The notes below the pieces were generated by a model. It ran no database searches and was not told the origin of the DNA. It saw only the letters and a list, made by a program, of their open reading frames with translations. The position numbers and the translations under genes are program-made. Of a DNA stretch of 33,341 bases, positions 1 through 8,257 are shown one piece after another (the stretch's first letter is position 1; each line of letters begins with the position of its first letter). The DNA lies in the NCBI GenBank assembly GCA_016840125.1, contig JAEOSY010000417.1:1-33341 (forward strand), given 5' to 3'. The stretch comes from Candidatus Helarchaeota archaeon. GTDB lineage: Archaea; Asgardarchaeota; Lokiarchaeia; Helarchaeales; HEL-GB-A.

Positions 1-1754
1 CTATTGGGTATTTACAGGCACAACAAAGTCCAGAAGGCGGATTTCCCACGAAAGCTGAATCGGATTACTCGAGCCGGGTCCTTTGGGGTTATGGAAGTGC
101 TATGAATGCAAATGAAGCTTCAACTCATGGCACCTACTACGCCCTCCAAGCTCTTGCTAGGTTGTCGCAAGACGCAAAACCTTTGGATGAAAACTCGTTA
201 AAGATATGGCTACTCACAACTCAAAATCCAGATGGAGGCTTTCCATATAATCTCGGAGATCGAAGCGATGCAGCTTCTTGTTATTACGCTATCGCGGCAC
301 TGGAACTTATTGGTGAGGAACCATATTCCTATGAGTCCTGCATAGAATTTTTGAAAGACTGCCAAAGGACGAATGGAAGTTTTGATTTTTTTCCAGACGC
401 AGACGAATATGTAAACACAACATACCTTTTCATCAGTTTTTGCGTAACTAGAGCGCTTTCTATACTTGGAACTCAACCTGATGATGTTTTTGGGGCTTTG
501 GATTGGCTAAAAACCTGCAATGATGCGCAAACTAGAGGTTATGGTGATACTACTTACTTTGGATCAGATCTTCGGAATTCCCCCTATTTAATCGAAGTCA
601 TAGCTGAACTTAATACTGACCAGTCCTTCAACCCAGATCCATGGATTAACCTCCTATTGGTGTTCATCATAGGTGTAGCTGTTTTATTCGGTGCTTATGG
701 TGTGATAAAAGTAACAGAAAAACTTCGAGACCTATTTATCAAGGAGCAGATACGTGTGGATAAAAATATCGGTGAATTTCCTGCAGTCCATGTGAAAGGC
801 CTCACTATTAAAATAGGGAAAAAGGTTATCCTCGAGGATGTTAACATGACTTTACAGCATGGCGAGGTTCTTGGGGTAATTGGAGAAAGTGGTGCGGGAA
901 AATCTACATTTGTGCAATGCCTTTTGGGAACTAAGGGCTCGATAGGCGATATAAAACTTTATGGTTATGACATTCGGAAACAAAGGGGGAAATTAAAACC
1001 ATTATTTGGCTATGTTCCACAAGATTTAAGTAAAATTTACGAAAATTTTACGATTATGGAGAATCTTATGCATTTTGGAAAACAATATGGTTTAACTGAA
1101 AAACAAATCAACCAAAAAGGGTTAAAAATCCTCCAAGATCTTGGCATCGTTAGTAAAAAAGATGATTTAGTTTCTGAATTATCGGGAGGACAACGACGAA
1201 GAGCTTCAATTGCTATCGGAATGATTCATACGCCAACCTTATTCGTACTGGATGAGCCTACTTCTGGTCTTGATCCAATCCTTCGAGAGCAGCTCTGGCT
1301 TAATTTAATCGATTTGGCTGAAACACACCACAATACATTAATAGTAATAACACATTATCCCGAAGAAAGTAAATTTTGTACTCGCGTTGCGATTTTCGGG
1401 CGGAAACGTGGCTTGATTGATTTTGGTCCTCCTCAAGAACTCATTAAAATCCTTCCTGGGGGCGGTCGTGCTATTAACATCACTTTAAAAGGACAATTAG
1501 AGAAACTAAAAATTGATCTTATGTCCTACTTGCACAATATACCCGATATCGAATTTGCTCTGGAGGAAAAACGAGGGCAACGTTATCGTGTTTTCTCCCC
1601 CTTACCCCTCACCCTTTTACGCATGTATTTAATACAACATCTAGGCACGGAACTTGCTGCTGCACAGACTGGTACAGAAGATATTCTATTGGAAATGAGT
1701 GATGCGACTTTATTGGATTATTTTAGAATTAAATCACTAGAAGTAAAGGATTGA
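1..1754 (+). CDS. Prenyltransferase-toroid / TM / ABC ATPase fusion (5' truncated)
   Basis: The reading frame is open from base 3 and continues off the left edge; the ATG at 102 is internal, since 33 upstream codons encode another repeat (QQSPEGGFP). Residues here count from that ATG. Residues 1-175 carry prenyltransferase/squalene-cyclase-type repeats (QNPDGGFPYN; CQRTNGSFDF). A hydrophobic helix spans about 181-203. An ABC nucleotide-binding domain follows: Walker A GESGAGKST 261-269, Q-loop 307, signature LSGGQ 360-364, Walker B with LDEPTSGLD about 380-391, H-loop His418, then about 100 residues of C-terminal extension. The toroid probably faces outside and the ATPase the cytoplasm. Two ABC-2 permeases follow immediately, so this is inferred to be the ATPase of their exporter. 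Substrate is unknown. The fold calls are solid; the role of the toroid (ligand or glycan sensing, or a protease-inhibitor-like scaffold) is open. Confidence 0.85.
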   Translation, partial: IGYLQAQQSPEGGFPTKAESDYSSRVLWGYGSAMNANEASTHGTYYALQALARLSQDAKPLDENSLKIWLLTTQNPDGGFPYNLGDRSDAASCYYAIAALELIGEEPYSYESCIEFLKDCQRTNGSFDFFPDADEYVNTTYLFISFCVTRALSILGTQPDDVFGALDWLKTCNDAQTRGYGDTTYFGSDLRNSPYLIEVIAELNTDQSFNPDPWINLLLVFIIGVAVLFGAYGVIKVTEKLRDLFIKEQIRVDKNIGEFPAVHVKGLTIKIGKKVILEDVNMTLQHGEVLGVIGESGAGKSTFVQCLLGTKGSIGDIKLYGYDIRKQRGKLKPLFGYVPQDLSKIYENFTIMENLMHFGKQYGLTEKQINQKGLKILQDLGIVSKKDDLVSELSGGQRRRASIAIGMIHTPTLFVLDEPTSGLDPILREQLWLNLIDLAETHHNTLIVITHYPEESKFCTRVAIFGRKRGLIDFGPPQELIKILPGGGRAINITLKGQLEKLKIDLMSYLHNIPDIEFALEEKRGQRYRVFSPLPLTLLRMYLIQHLGTELAAAQTGTEDILLEMSDATLLDYFRIKSLEVKD

Positions 1755-1756
1755 AA

Positions 1757-2884
1757 ATGCCAAGAATTGTGAACCTGATCATAAAAGAATTCGGGCGAAT
1801 AAAGTCCGATCGAAAAGGATTAATTATGCTATTTCTATTTCCACTGATCACAGTCATTATTTTTGGATTTTCCTCAGGTGGTGGATATGAAATTAACTAT
1901 TCAGTCGGAATTATTAACGTAGATGTTGGCGGGCACGGAAATAACATGGTGAATGCCTTCTACCAATCCACCTCCACAATGAACGTTATTTACAATCGTA
2001 CCGTAACTTTTCTGACCTTTGACGAGGCATTTGAGGATGCATATCAAGATCTTAAAGCTGATATTATCGAAATGATCTTCATTATTCCCGAAGAGTTTAG
2101 TCAAATGGTTGATCAGGGATTAAATCCTCAAGTTATTGTTTATATTGACGCATCGGACTCTGAAACCGCAGAAAATGATTTATATCTTGCTTTAGCGGAA
2201 CCCTTCCTTGAATTCAAGAAGATCGAAGATAATATGACTGGGGCGGTACTATTGACCCCCCACATCGAATATGATGTCCCAAAGGGTTGGAATGAGATAT
2301 TGAATTACATGGCTGCCATGATCCTCCCCCTAATACTTATAGCTACAAGCATGAACGTGTCTTCCCTTAGTATCGCTACAGAGTCACCAATCGCTCGTTT
2401 GTTACAAACTCCCGCTAGCAAACGTGATATGGTACTTTCTAAGTTCATCAGCTACTCTCTAATTACAACACTTCAAGTATTGACCATCTTCTTTACAGGA
2501 ATTGCTTTCGGTTTATATATTTTGGGATCTCCTCTTGATATCCTAATCGTGCTCTTACTAGCCGGATTGTCCGGCGTATCGCTTGGCATCTTTATTTCCA
2601 CCTGTTCCACTTCTGAAGCACAGGCCAATCAATTATTTATTGCTATCTTTATCATTCTAACACTATTCAGTGGCGCTTTTATTCCAATTTCTGATATGCC
2701 CCCTGCTTTTGCAGTAATAGCTAATATACTCCCTCTTGGACATCTTATCTCATTATATGAGAATATATCATTCCGTGGATTTGGGTTGGAAGTCGTCAAC
2801 CACGTTGTACCACTTTTAATAATTTGCGGAGTTCTTTTAGCCCTATCTTTACTTATATTTCAGCTCAGGAAGATGGAGGTATAG
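1757..2884 (+). CDS. ABC-2 type transporter permease A
   Basis: This is a membrane subunit of the exporter encoded with the upstream ATPase fusion. A TTG at 1751 would overlap the previous stop; I prefer the ATG at 1757 because AAGGA at 1746-1750 is placed as a ribosome binding site, two bases after the upstream TGA. Layout is typical of ABC-2 family permeases of the ABC2_membrane_3 kind: one N-terminal helix (about residues 22-42), a roughly 140-residue extracytoplasmic domain, then five helices in the C-terminal half with the conserved region around QTPASKRDMVLSKF. It is paralogous to the next gene (matching NLIIKEF/KLIIKEL starts, TPASKRD/TPANRSE segments and C-terminal GIFISTCS/GIFISTIS blocks), so the pair probably forms a heterodimeric channel. 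Substrate cannot be told. Confidence 0.88.
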   Translation: MPRIVNLIIKEFGRIKSDRKGLIMLFLFPLITVIIFGFSSGGGYEINYSVGIINVDVGGHGNNMVNAFYQSTSTMNVIYNRTVTFLTFDEAFEDAYQDLKADIIEMIFIIPEEFSQMVDQGLNPQVIVYIDASDSETAENDLYLALAEPFLEFKKIEDNMTGAVLLTPHIEYDVPKGWNEILNYMAAMILPLILIATSMNVSSLSIATESPIARLLQTPASKRDMVLSKFISYSLITTLQVLTIFFTGIAFGLYILGSPLDILIVLLLAGLSGVSLGIFISTCSTSEAQANQLFIAIFIILTLFSGAFIPISDMPPAFAVIANILPLGHLISLYENISFRGFGLEVVNHVVPLLIICGVLLALSLLIFQLRKMEV

Positions 2885-2887
2885 TTA

Positions 2888-4078
2888 ATGGTTTCCTTTT
2901 CAAGAATACTAAAGCTCATAATAAAAGAGTTGAACTGGTTGAAGTCCGACAAAAGGGCGCTCGTGATGGCACTCCTCCTCCCTCCATTGGTTATAGCAGC
3001 ATTCAGTTCAATGGCATTATTGAGCGCTGGAAGTGGTAACCAAGGCACACCTATAAATATCGCCATTGTTTCTTTCGATGCTTTAGATCACACGTATACC
3101 CTCTCAAATGGTAGTTCCTATACGTCAACCGATCATGATTGGGCAATAACGTTAATCGAAACTATGGAGAATCATTCACTAACAAATGTAAACTACCTCT
3201 ACAATATCTCGGAGGATAGTTATGGGATGCTTTCTGCGAGAGAACTATTGACAAATAGAACAATCCATGCAATCCTATACATACCTTCGGACTTTACCGA
3301 GGGCATCGAATATGGCTCTAATGCTGCTTTGGAGGTATTAGCGGATGGTTCGAATAATAAACTAATCGCTAGCTATATAAACAAATTACAAATTGTGGTA
3401 ACTGAATTCCAACAAGAGAACGATATCACTCCTTACTTCGAAATTATCCCTCACGAAGAATTCGAGTCAACTACAAGCGAATCCTTAGGATTGTTGAGTT
3501 CCTTTACTGTTCCACTCCTTATATTTGGAGCAACTTTGATTCTGACGATCGGTGTTATTTGTAAAGAAGGCCCCTTGTCGAGACTCCTAATGACCCCTGC
3601 AAACCGGTCTGAAATTTTAATTTCTAAATATATCACCTATTCTTTGGTTATGTGTATTCAGATGGCACTAATTTTTACTGTAAACAAAATAATTGGTACC
3701 GATGTAGCTGGTTCCATGGTAGGATTCGTCATTGCGATGCTTCTCGTTGGATTTTATGGTGTCACCTTTGGGATCTTCATTTCTACTATCTCTTCCAACC
3801 AAGTACAAGCAAATCAGTTTTTTGTTGGTATTTTTTTGGTTAGCCTCCTCCTCTCGGGAATGTTCGTTCCAGTTGATAATATGGCGCCTATACTCCAAGG
3901 AGTCGCATATTGTTTCCCTCTTGCATCCGCCACCCCTTTATTAAACAATATCTCATTAAAAGGACTAGGGCTTTTTGAAGGTCAAAACTTGATGTTTGTG
4001 GGGATCCTCATTGCAGTAAGTTGCGTTCTTATAGTTCTAACTGCTTACTTCTTTAATCGGAAGAAATTTGAAGTATAA
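2888..4078 (+). CDS. ABC-2 type transporter permease B
   Basis: Second permease of the exporter, starting three bases after the stop of permease A, so translation is probably coupled. It has the same architecture as its neighbour: an N-terminal helix (about residues 24-47), a large extracytoplasmic segment with several N-x-S/T sites, then a cluster of five hydrophobic helices from about residue 195. Shared blocks with permease A include KLIIKEL near the N-terminus, LLMTPANRSEILISKY in the middle and GIFISTISSNQ near the end. The paralogy suggests tandem duplication and a heterodimer driven by the ATPase fusion. It is the last gene of this + strand operon; the next gene is convergent. Confidence 0.88.
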   Translation: MVSFSRILKLIIKELNWLKSDKRALVMALLLPPLVIAAFSSMALLSAGSGNQGTPINIAIVSFDALDHTYTLSNGSSYTSTDHDWAITLIETMENHSLTNVNYLYNISEDSYGMLSARELLTNRTIHAILYIPSDFTEGIEYGSNAALEVLADGSNNKLIASYINKLQIVVTEFQQENDITPYFEIIPHEEFESTTSESLGLLSSFTVPLLIFGATLILTIGVICKEGPLSRLLMTPANRSEILISKYITYSLVMCIQMALIFTVNKIIGTDVAGSMVGFVIAMLLVGFYGVTFGIFISTISSNQVQANQFFVGIFLVSLLLSGMFVPVDNMAPILQGVAYCFPLASATPLLNNISLKGLGLFEGQNLMFVGILIAVSCVLIVLTAYFFNRKKFEV

Positions 4079-4101
4079 GAAAGACACCAAGCACTCACTT
4101 C

Positions 4102-4133
4102 AATTTCTTTTCTCCCCATTTTTCTATTAATTT
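4102..4133 (+). terminator. T-rich putative archaeal terminator
   Basis: A pyrimidine-rich tract with several T runs lies 24 bases after the last permease stop, between convergent genes. Archaeal RNA polymerase commonly stops at T-rich tracts without a hairpin. No strong stem was seen. Inference only. Confidence 0.35.
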
Positions 4134-4162
4134 CCAATTCCTGAGGGGCGGTCGATCATCAT

Positions 4163-4543
4163 TTAATCTAAATCAAAGAATAAGTCTAATCCATACTTGC
4201 TATATAATTCATCAATCAGGTAAATCAAAGGATTTAGATGATCCTTGTATCGATTCCAGACTAATTTCGTCCTTAGCTCTGCAAAATGCAAGTAACCCTC
4301 ACTGTCGAAACATGGGTTATTCGGCTTTGGAATCACTTTTATTATTGGGGGTGTTTCGGGATATCCCGCGTTATATGTGAGTTCTGTCACCCGGGTTTTT
4401 CCATCACGCCAAGTTGTTGTGGAATACAATCCCTTAGTTAAGTCATTCTCATTGAGAAGCTTCCATTCCTTGTAACTTTGGCGAACAATAATATCTGCTA
4501 TATGTTTTTTAAATAATTCTTTACCTTCTTCCCAACCCATCAT
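4163..4543 (-). CDS. UEV/E2-like (UBC-fold) protein lacking the canonical catalytic Cys
   Basis: A 126-residue protein whose second half matches the ubiquitin-conjugating (UBC) core pattern: YPETPP at 61-66 corresponds to the YPxxPP strand/turn, PNNPCFDSEGYLHF at 74-87 to the HPNxxxxGxICL active-site segment, Trp96 to the conserved W, and NPLIYLIDELYSKYG to the helix that follows. The position of the catalytic Cys is His86; the only cysteine is Cys78, where canonical E2s have the Asn of HPN. This resembles UEV proteins (TSG101/Vps23, Mms2), which lack the active-site Cys. It is the last gene of a - strand run, 23 bases after the ubiquitin-like gene. It may bind ubiquitin-like proteins non-catalytically, or use Cys78 unconventionally. 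An RWD-type relative is the main alternative. Confidence 0.55.
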   Translation of the reverse strand: MMGWEEGKELFKKHIADIIVRQSYKEWKLLNENDLTKGLYSTTTWRDGKTRVTELTYNAGYPETPPIIKVIPKPNNPCFDSEGYLHFAELRTKLVWNRYKDHLNPLIYLIDELYSKYGLDLFFDLD

Positions 4544-4566
4544 GCGTCCGTCCTATCCTAAGGTGC

Positions 4567-4878
4567 TTAATCTCCACCAATTGGCTCCGGAATCCAATAG
4601 AGCTTATTTGTCTTCAACTCTATAATATCATCAATCGTTTCCCGTAATCCTACAGGTTTCTTTCTTCCTTTGTCAATCCGATATACTTTTACTGTCACAA
4701 GATTAATTGTTGGATTTGTCCGAATATTTTGATATGTTTGACTAAGCATGTCCACTACTTCTTCGCTATATTTCCAGAGCAATCGGGATGTAATGCTTTT
4801 TACGTTATCTGAGCCTTCTGCAGAAATGTAATCTGTTGTGCCAAGAAGTGGACTCACAAAAATTAATTCGTAGACCAT
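4567..4878 (-). CDS. Putative ubiquitin-like (beta-grasp) protein with C-terminal Gly-Gly-Asp
   Basis: A 103-residue protein. A TTG lies at 4884, but the ATG at 4878 gives MVYELIF and is preferred. Pattern: an N-terminal strand (YELIFVSPL), a helical stretch (about 24-50), a strand (LVTVKVYRID, 60-69), a turn, then GLRETIDDIIELKTNKLYWI and the end EPIGGD. The last part resembles the ubiquitin/YukD layout, in which a helical turn is followed by the final strand and a tail ending in Gly-Gly. Here the diglycine (101-102) is followed by one Asp, so exposing it would need removal of a single residue. The neighbouring gene encodes a UBC-fold-like protein, which supports the reading. Similarity is by pattern only; a non-conjugated beta-grasp protein is possible. 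Confidence 0.42.
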   Translation of the reverse strand: MVYELIFVSPLLGTTDYISAEGSDNVKSITSRLLWKYSEEVVDMLSQTYQNIRTNPTINLVTVKVYRIDKGRKKPVGLRETIDDIIELKTNKLYWIPEPIGGD

Positions 4879-4916
4879 TATCAATCATCTTACGTTGAGA
4901 TTCTATGATTTAAAAA

Positions 4917-5363
4917 TTACTTGGTACCTTTTGTTTCTTCTGTCTCAGATAAGTAATCAGTTTTCAGCATCCAAGATTCACGAAGAAGGACTATGCCTAC
5001 AAATGTTCCAATGGGAACTGCAATTATTAAAAGAATCGACGCAATAATAACAAATATTCGTACATATTTCTCAATTTTATTTGGACCTTTTCCTTCATTT
5101 TTCTGGATTTCAAATCCATACCTTGCTAATTTCTTTGCGAAGAAGCCTAACACGAATAATATAATACCCGGAATGAGATATATCCATGCCATTATTTCGA
5201 TTATTAACAAAACATTCTCATTAATGTAAGGATATAATAAAGCGATGGGTTCTCCTATTAAAAAACTAATTATTAGGAAAAAACCCAATCCCAATACTAT
5301 TAAAATTAATCCACCACCCCACATCAAAAATCGATAGTGTCGCGCTAAATCCTTTTCCTTCAT
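4917..5363 (-). CDS. Small integral membrane protein, unknown function
   Basis: A 148-residue protein with three clear hydrophobic segments (about residues 13-36, 50-75 and 101-127) and charged ends; the C-terminal tail is rich in Glu, Thr and Lys. Start is the ATG at 5363. I do not recognise a family. It lies between the glycosidase-like gene (64 bases upstream) and the ubiquitin-like gene (38 bases downstream), all on the same strand, so co-transcription with the Ubl-E2-like pair is likely. A partner or membrane anchor for that pair is conceivable, but nothing in the sequence shows it. Confidence 0.7.
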   Translation of the reverse strand: MKEKDLARHYRFLMWGGGLILIVLGLGFFLIISFLIGEPIALLYPYINENVLLIIEIMAWIYLIPGIILFVLGFFAKKLARYGFEIQKNEGKGPNKIEKYVRIFVIIASILLIIAVPIGTFVGIVLLRESWMLKTDYLSETEETKGTK

Positions 5364-5427
5364 ACCTATCTACCTTTCCTACATTCCAATTGAATATTTC
5401 TATTTATTTTCACCAACATATTTTTCA

Positions 5428-7407
5428 CTAAGTATCGGCGTTCGCACACAGTCCATAAAGTTGATATGCGTAATATCCCGCCATTTTTGTAATATTGTCT
5501 GAAATGATCCACAACGGCTCATTATTTACTCTCTGGGCAAAATTAACCGCATCTGTTAATTGCACATTTTCTAAGAATAACTGATGATACGAAGCGTTCA
5601 GATGAATTCCACTTCTTTCCCAGTATTTTAGGGCATCTTGCTCCCATAACAATGTTGTATGCCGAGAAGAACAGTTGTTAATAATGGCCACGCCCACACT
5701 CGATGAGGGTGAATCGGGAATGAATATTAATCCATTACCAAGTGGTAAAAATACATATACTGGATCCTTATCATAGTAACTACCCCTCGAAATGTTTACC
5801 GTTACATTAAGCGAATCGGTTAGTGATGGGCAATAAGCAATATTTGAGGCATCCACAATTATATTTAAATATAGATGATTAGGCGAATCATTTTCCCAAT
5901 CCCAGGTTCCTGGAAAAACCACGCTTAACGATTTATAATCAAATCCCTCAAATGAATAATTTGCCACTGAAATTGTTGGTTTATAGGCAGATGTATTCGG
6001 CCACGTATAAGTTTCGATCGAAAGGGGTAAATCCGAGGGCGTGAGCTGACCGTTATAGGTTGGCTTCACAAAATTACCCGTAATATTTTCAACAGTTTGT
6101 GCCCTTAAATCAACTTGGAATACACTATCGGGATTAATTCCTGGGATTTCGGAAATAATTATCGAGATCGCTTCTGAACAATTAATCATTGCATTATAAA
6201 CATTCGTCTCTCCATACCGGCGCTCATAACCTCTCGGAGTCAAACCTGTTGTGTCTGTTACCATGGAAAGAAGGACTAACTTTTCTGCACTCTCGAGTAG
6301 ATTTTCAATATTAGTTTGGTTACTCAGACTGATTTGGCTTTTAAAATTATCATACATCGTCCGCGTAGCAAGCACAGTAAAATATCCGCGCCTATTGTTA
6401 GCTATCATTTCCCCATCATCACTTGTACCATCATTATTCCCCATCCATTTATGTGATGAATTAACATCACAAGGCCCCCAATGAGTTTCTGGGATATAAA
6501 TATCTAGAGGCTCTACCGCTCCTACTCGTTCACAATGATCCAACCATTGTTCCATGGTGAAAAATTGGCAGCCTTCCCGCTCGAGTCTTGACCATTGATC
6601 TTCAAACGCTCTTAATCGGTCCTCATCCACATCAAATTCAACAACAGGATCATTCTGTTCCACTGCGATCTCAGCATCGCCGAGATATGCGTTCGAATGC
6701 ATATAACCTGCTTCCGGTCGCGGTAAATAATCATACACTAATAGATTCATTTGTTTCCCTGGAACCACATTACTACTAATATAAACTGGAGCATGGGGAT
6801 CTTGATATCCAGGAGGTGCAAAAGCTTGGATTTGTTGCCATGAAACTAGCAGGGTATCTATCCCGGTAGACCAATTTGTATTCAAAATGTTTGCGAAGCC
6901 TAGATCCATCTGCCCCTCTTGACATAGTAATACTCGGGATCGGGTCAGATTTGCTGCTTCTAAGATTTTGTAGGCATGTTTAAACTCCCATTCCATCGCA
7001 GTCTGTGGATAGGCATGTACAAGTTGTGATGAATACACTCCACAAATAAGTTCCAGCTGCCCACGGTGATTGAGTTTCCTTGTCAAATTTAAGATTACCT
7101 CGTATTCTGGCTTCTCCATCAATCGTTCGATCATTGCTGCTTGAAGTTCAAAGGAGAACTTCCACGTTGGATGGCGATCGAACATCTGGAGTAATTTGTG
7201 GTAAGGTTCTTCGATGATATTATCTCCGATATCGGTTCTCCCTGCCCGATATTGTATATTAAAATGAAAGAAACTTGTTATCGCTCGCGGTGTAATCCAA
7301 AATTGGTATATAAAAACAATCTCTACTGAAAGAAACATAGATCCGATTAGAATTGCCGCGAGACCTACGCTCTTTACGTAGCGCGCCCGTCTTTGAATTA
7401 ATGACAT
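5428..7407 (-). CDS. Membrane-anchored GH38/GH57-superfamily-like glycoside hydrolase
   Basis: A 659-residue protein with a basic N-terminus and one signal-anchor helix (about 13-36). The next 250 residues follow the pattern of the GH38/GH57 beta/alpha-barrel N-terminal domain: HFNIQYRAG near residue 48, then PTWKFSFELQAAMIERL, then RGQLELICGVYSSQL (compare the GQ-E stretch in alpha-mannosidases and GH57 enzymes), then an LLCQEGQMDLG segment. The C-terminal part (about 440-659) is rich in Asn, Ser and Thr and looks like beta-sandwich extracytoplasmic domains. Probably acts outside the cell on glycans. Catalytic residues cannot be assigned by eye. It follows the DUF72 gene by 24 bases in the same run as a DrrAB-like exporter. 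Confident as an exported enzyme-like protein, less so for the exact family. Confidence 0.6.
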   Translation of the reverse strand: MSLIQRRARYVKSVGLAAILIGSMFLSVEIVFIYQFWITPRAITSFFHFNIQYRAGRTDIGDNIIEEPYHKLLQMFDRHPTWKFSFELQAAMIERLMEKPEYEVILNLTRKLNHRGQLELICGVYSSQLVHAYPQTAMEWEFKHAYKILEAANLTRSRVLLCQEGQMDLGFANILNTNWSTGIDTLLVSWQQIQAFAPPGYQDPHAPVYISSNVVPGKQMNLLVYDYLPRPEAGYMHSNAYLGDAEIAVEQNDPVVEFDVDEDRLRAFEDQWSRLEREGCQFFTMEQWLDHCERVGAVEPLDIYIPETHWGPCDVNSSHKWMGNNDGTSDDGEMIANNRRGYFTVLATRTMYDNFKSQISLSNQTNIENLLESAEKLVLLSMVTDTTGLTPRGYERRYGETNVYNAMINCSEAISIIISEIPGINPDSVFQVDLRAQTVENITGNFVKPTYNGQLTPSDLPLSIETYTWPNTSAYKPTISVANYSFEGFDYKSLSVVFPGTWDWENDSPNHLYLNIIVDASNIAYCPSLTDSLNVTVNISRGSYYDKDPVYVFLPLGNGLIFIPDSPSSSVGVAIINNCSSRHTTLLWEQDALKYWERSGIHLNASYHQLFLENVQLTDAVNFAQRVNNEPLWIISDNITKMAGYYAYQLYGLCANADT

Positions 7408-7431
7408 CGTTCTTTAAATCTTTTCGTTTAA

Positions 7432-8250
7432 CTATTTAAAAAATCTATCTAATCGGCGCTGTCCAGCTTGAGGGGTTTTTACTTTTAATCCTAACATTTT
7501 CTTAATTTGATTACAATTCGCAGGTGCTTGACCATTGGGATGATTATTGAAGTAGCCAAACACTTTCACTTCATCAGCTAATTTTTGAACTATTGGTACC
7601 CATTTTTGCAATTGATCTTCCGAGTAACTGTAATCATAGATTAGATATTTTTGATCCTTAGGCTCATTTAATCCATGCCAACGGATATATGCAAAATTAG
7701 CTGTGATTGGGGAAATGGGGGGTAAAATTTTCTCGGACACAATGCAATATGCGATATTATATTGAGATAATAGATCCATCGTTTTTTTCTGCTCCTCCAG
7801 CCATGAGGGATGCCGAAATTCCACCGTGTAGGAGAATTTAGTGGGAAGACATGTGAAAAAGGTCTCAAGGAGCTCATAATCTTCCGTGAAACTGAAGGGG
7901 AATTGGATGAGAATTGGCCCAAGCTTATTACCTCGGGCAAGGGGTTCAACAACAATGGAAAAAAAAGGGTCTAAATCCGCTTCACACACTTGGAGGCGTG
8001 TTTTTTTGACGTGTGTAAATTGTTTTGGAAATTTTACTGCAAATACAAAGTCTTTAGGGCAGCGATTGACCCAACTTTGTGCCACCTGTGGAACAGCGGG
8101 TAATCTATAAAAAGTTGAGTTAAGTTCCACGGTATTAAAAATTTTAGCATAAAAGGGCAACATCCCTTTTGAGCTTATCCCAGTTTTATAGAATACCGTT
8201 TTCCAATCTTCATAGGACCAGCCTGAACAGCCTAATTTAATTGGAAACAT
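7432..8250 (-). CDS. DUF72 (YecE-like) TIM-barrel protein
   Basis: A 272-residue protein of normal length for DUF72. It begins with the family hallmark LGCSGWSYEDWK, followed by the NTVELNSTFYRLP strand and PKDFVFAVKFPKQFTH, all typical of this family; further on VEFRHPSW and the IRWHG segment match the rest of the barrel. The biochemical function of DUF72 is not established. The ATG at 8250 is supported by a GGAG motif just upstream. It starts seven bases after the stop of the ABC permease and precedes the glycosidase-like gene by 24 bases, so it sits inside a tightly packed - strand operon. Confidence 0.9.
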   Translation of the reverse strand: MFPIKLGCSGWSYEDWKTVFYKTGISSKGMLPFYAKIFNTVELNSTFYRLPAVPQVAQSWVNRCPKDFVFAVKFPKQFTHVKKTRLQVCEADLDPFFSIVVEPLARGNKLGPILIQFPFSFTEDYELLETFFTCLPTKFSYTVEFRHPSWLEEQKKTMDLLSQYNIAYCIVSEKILPPISPITANFAYIRWHGLNEPKDQKYLIYDYSYSEDQLQKWVPIVQKLADEVKVFGYFNNHPNGQAPANCNQIKKMLGLKVKTPQAGQRRLDRFFK

Positions 8251-8257
8251 GTTTCTC

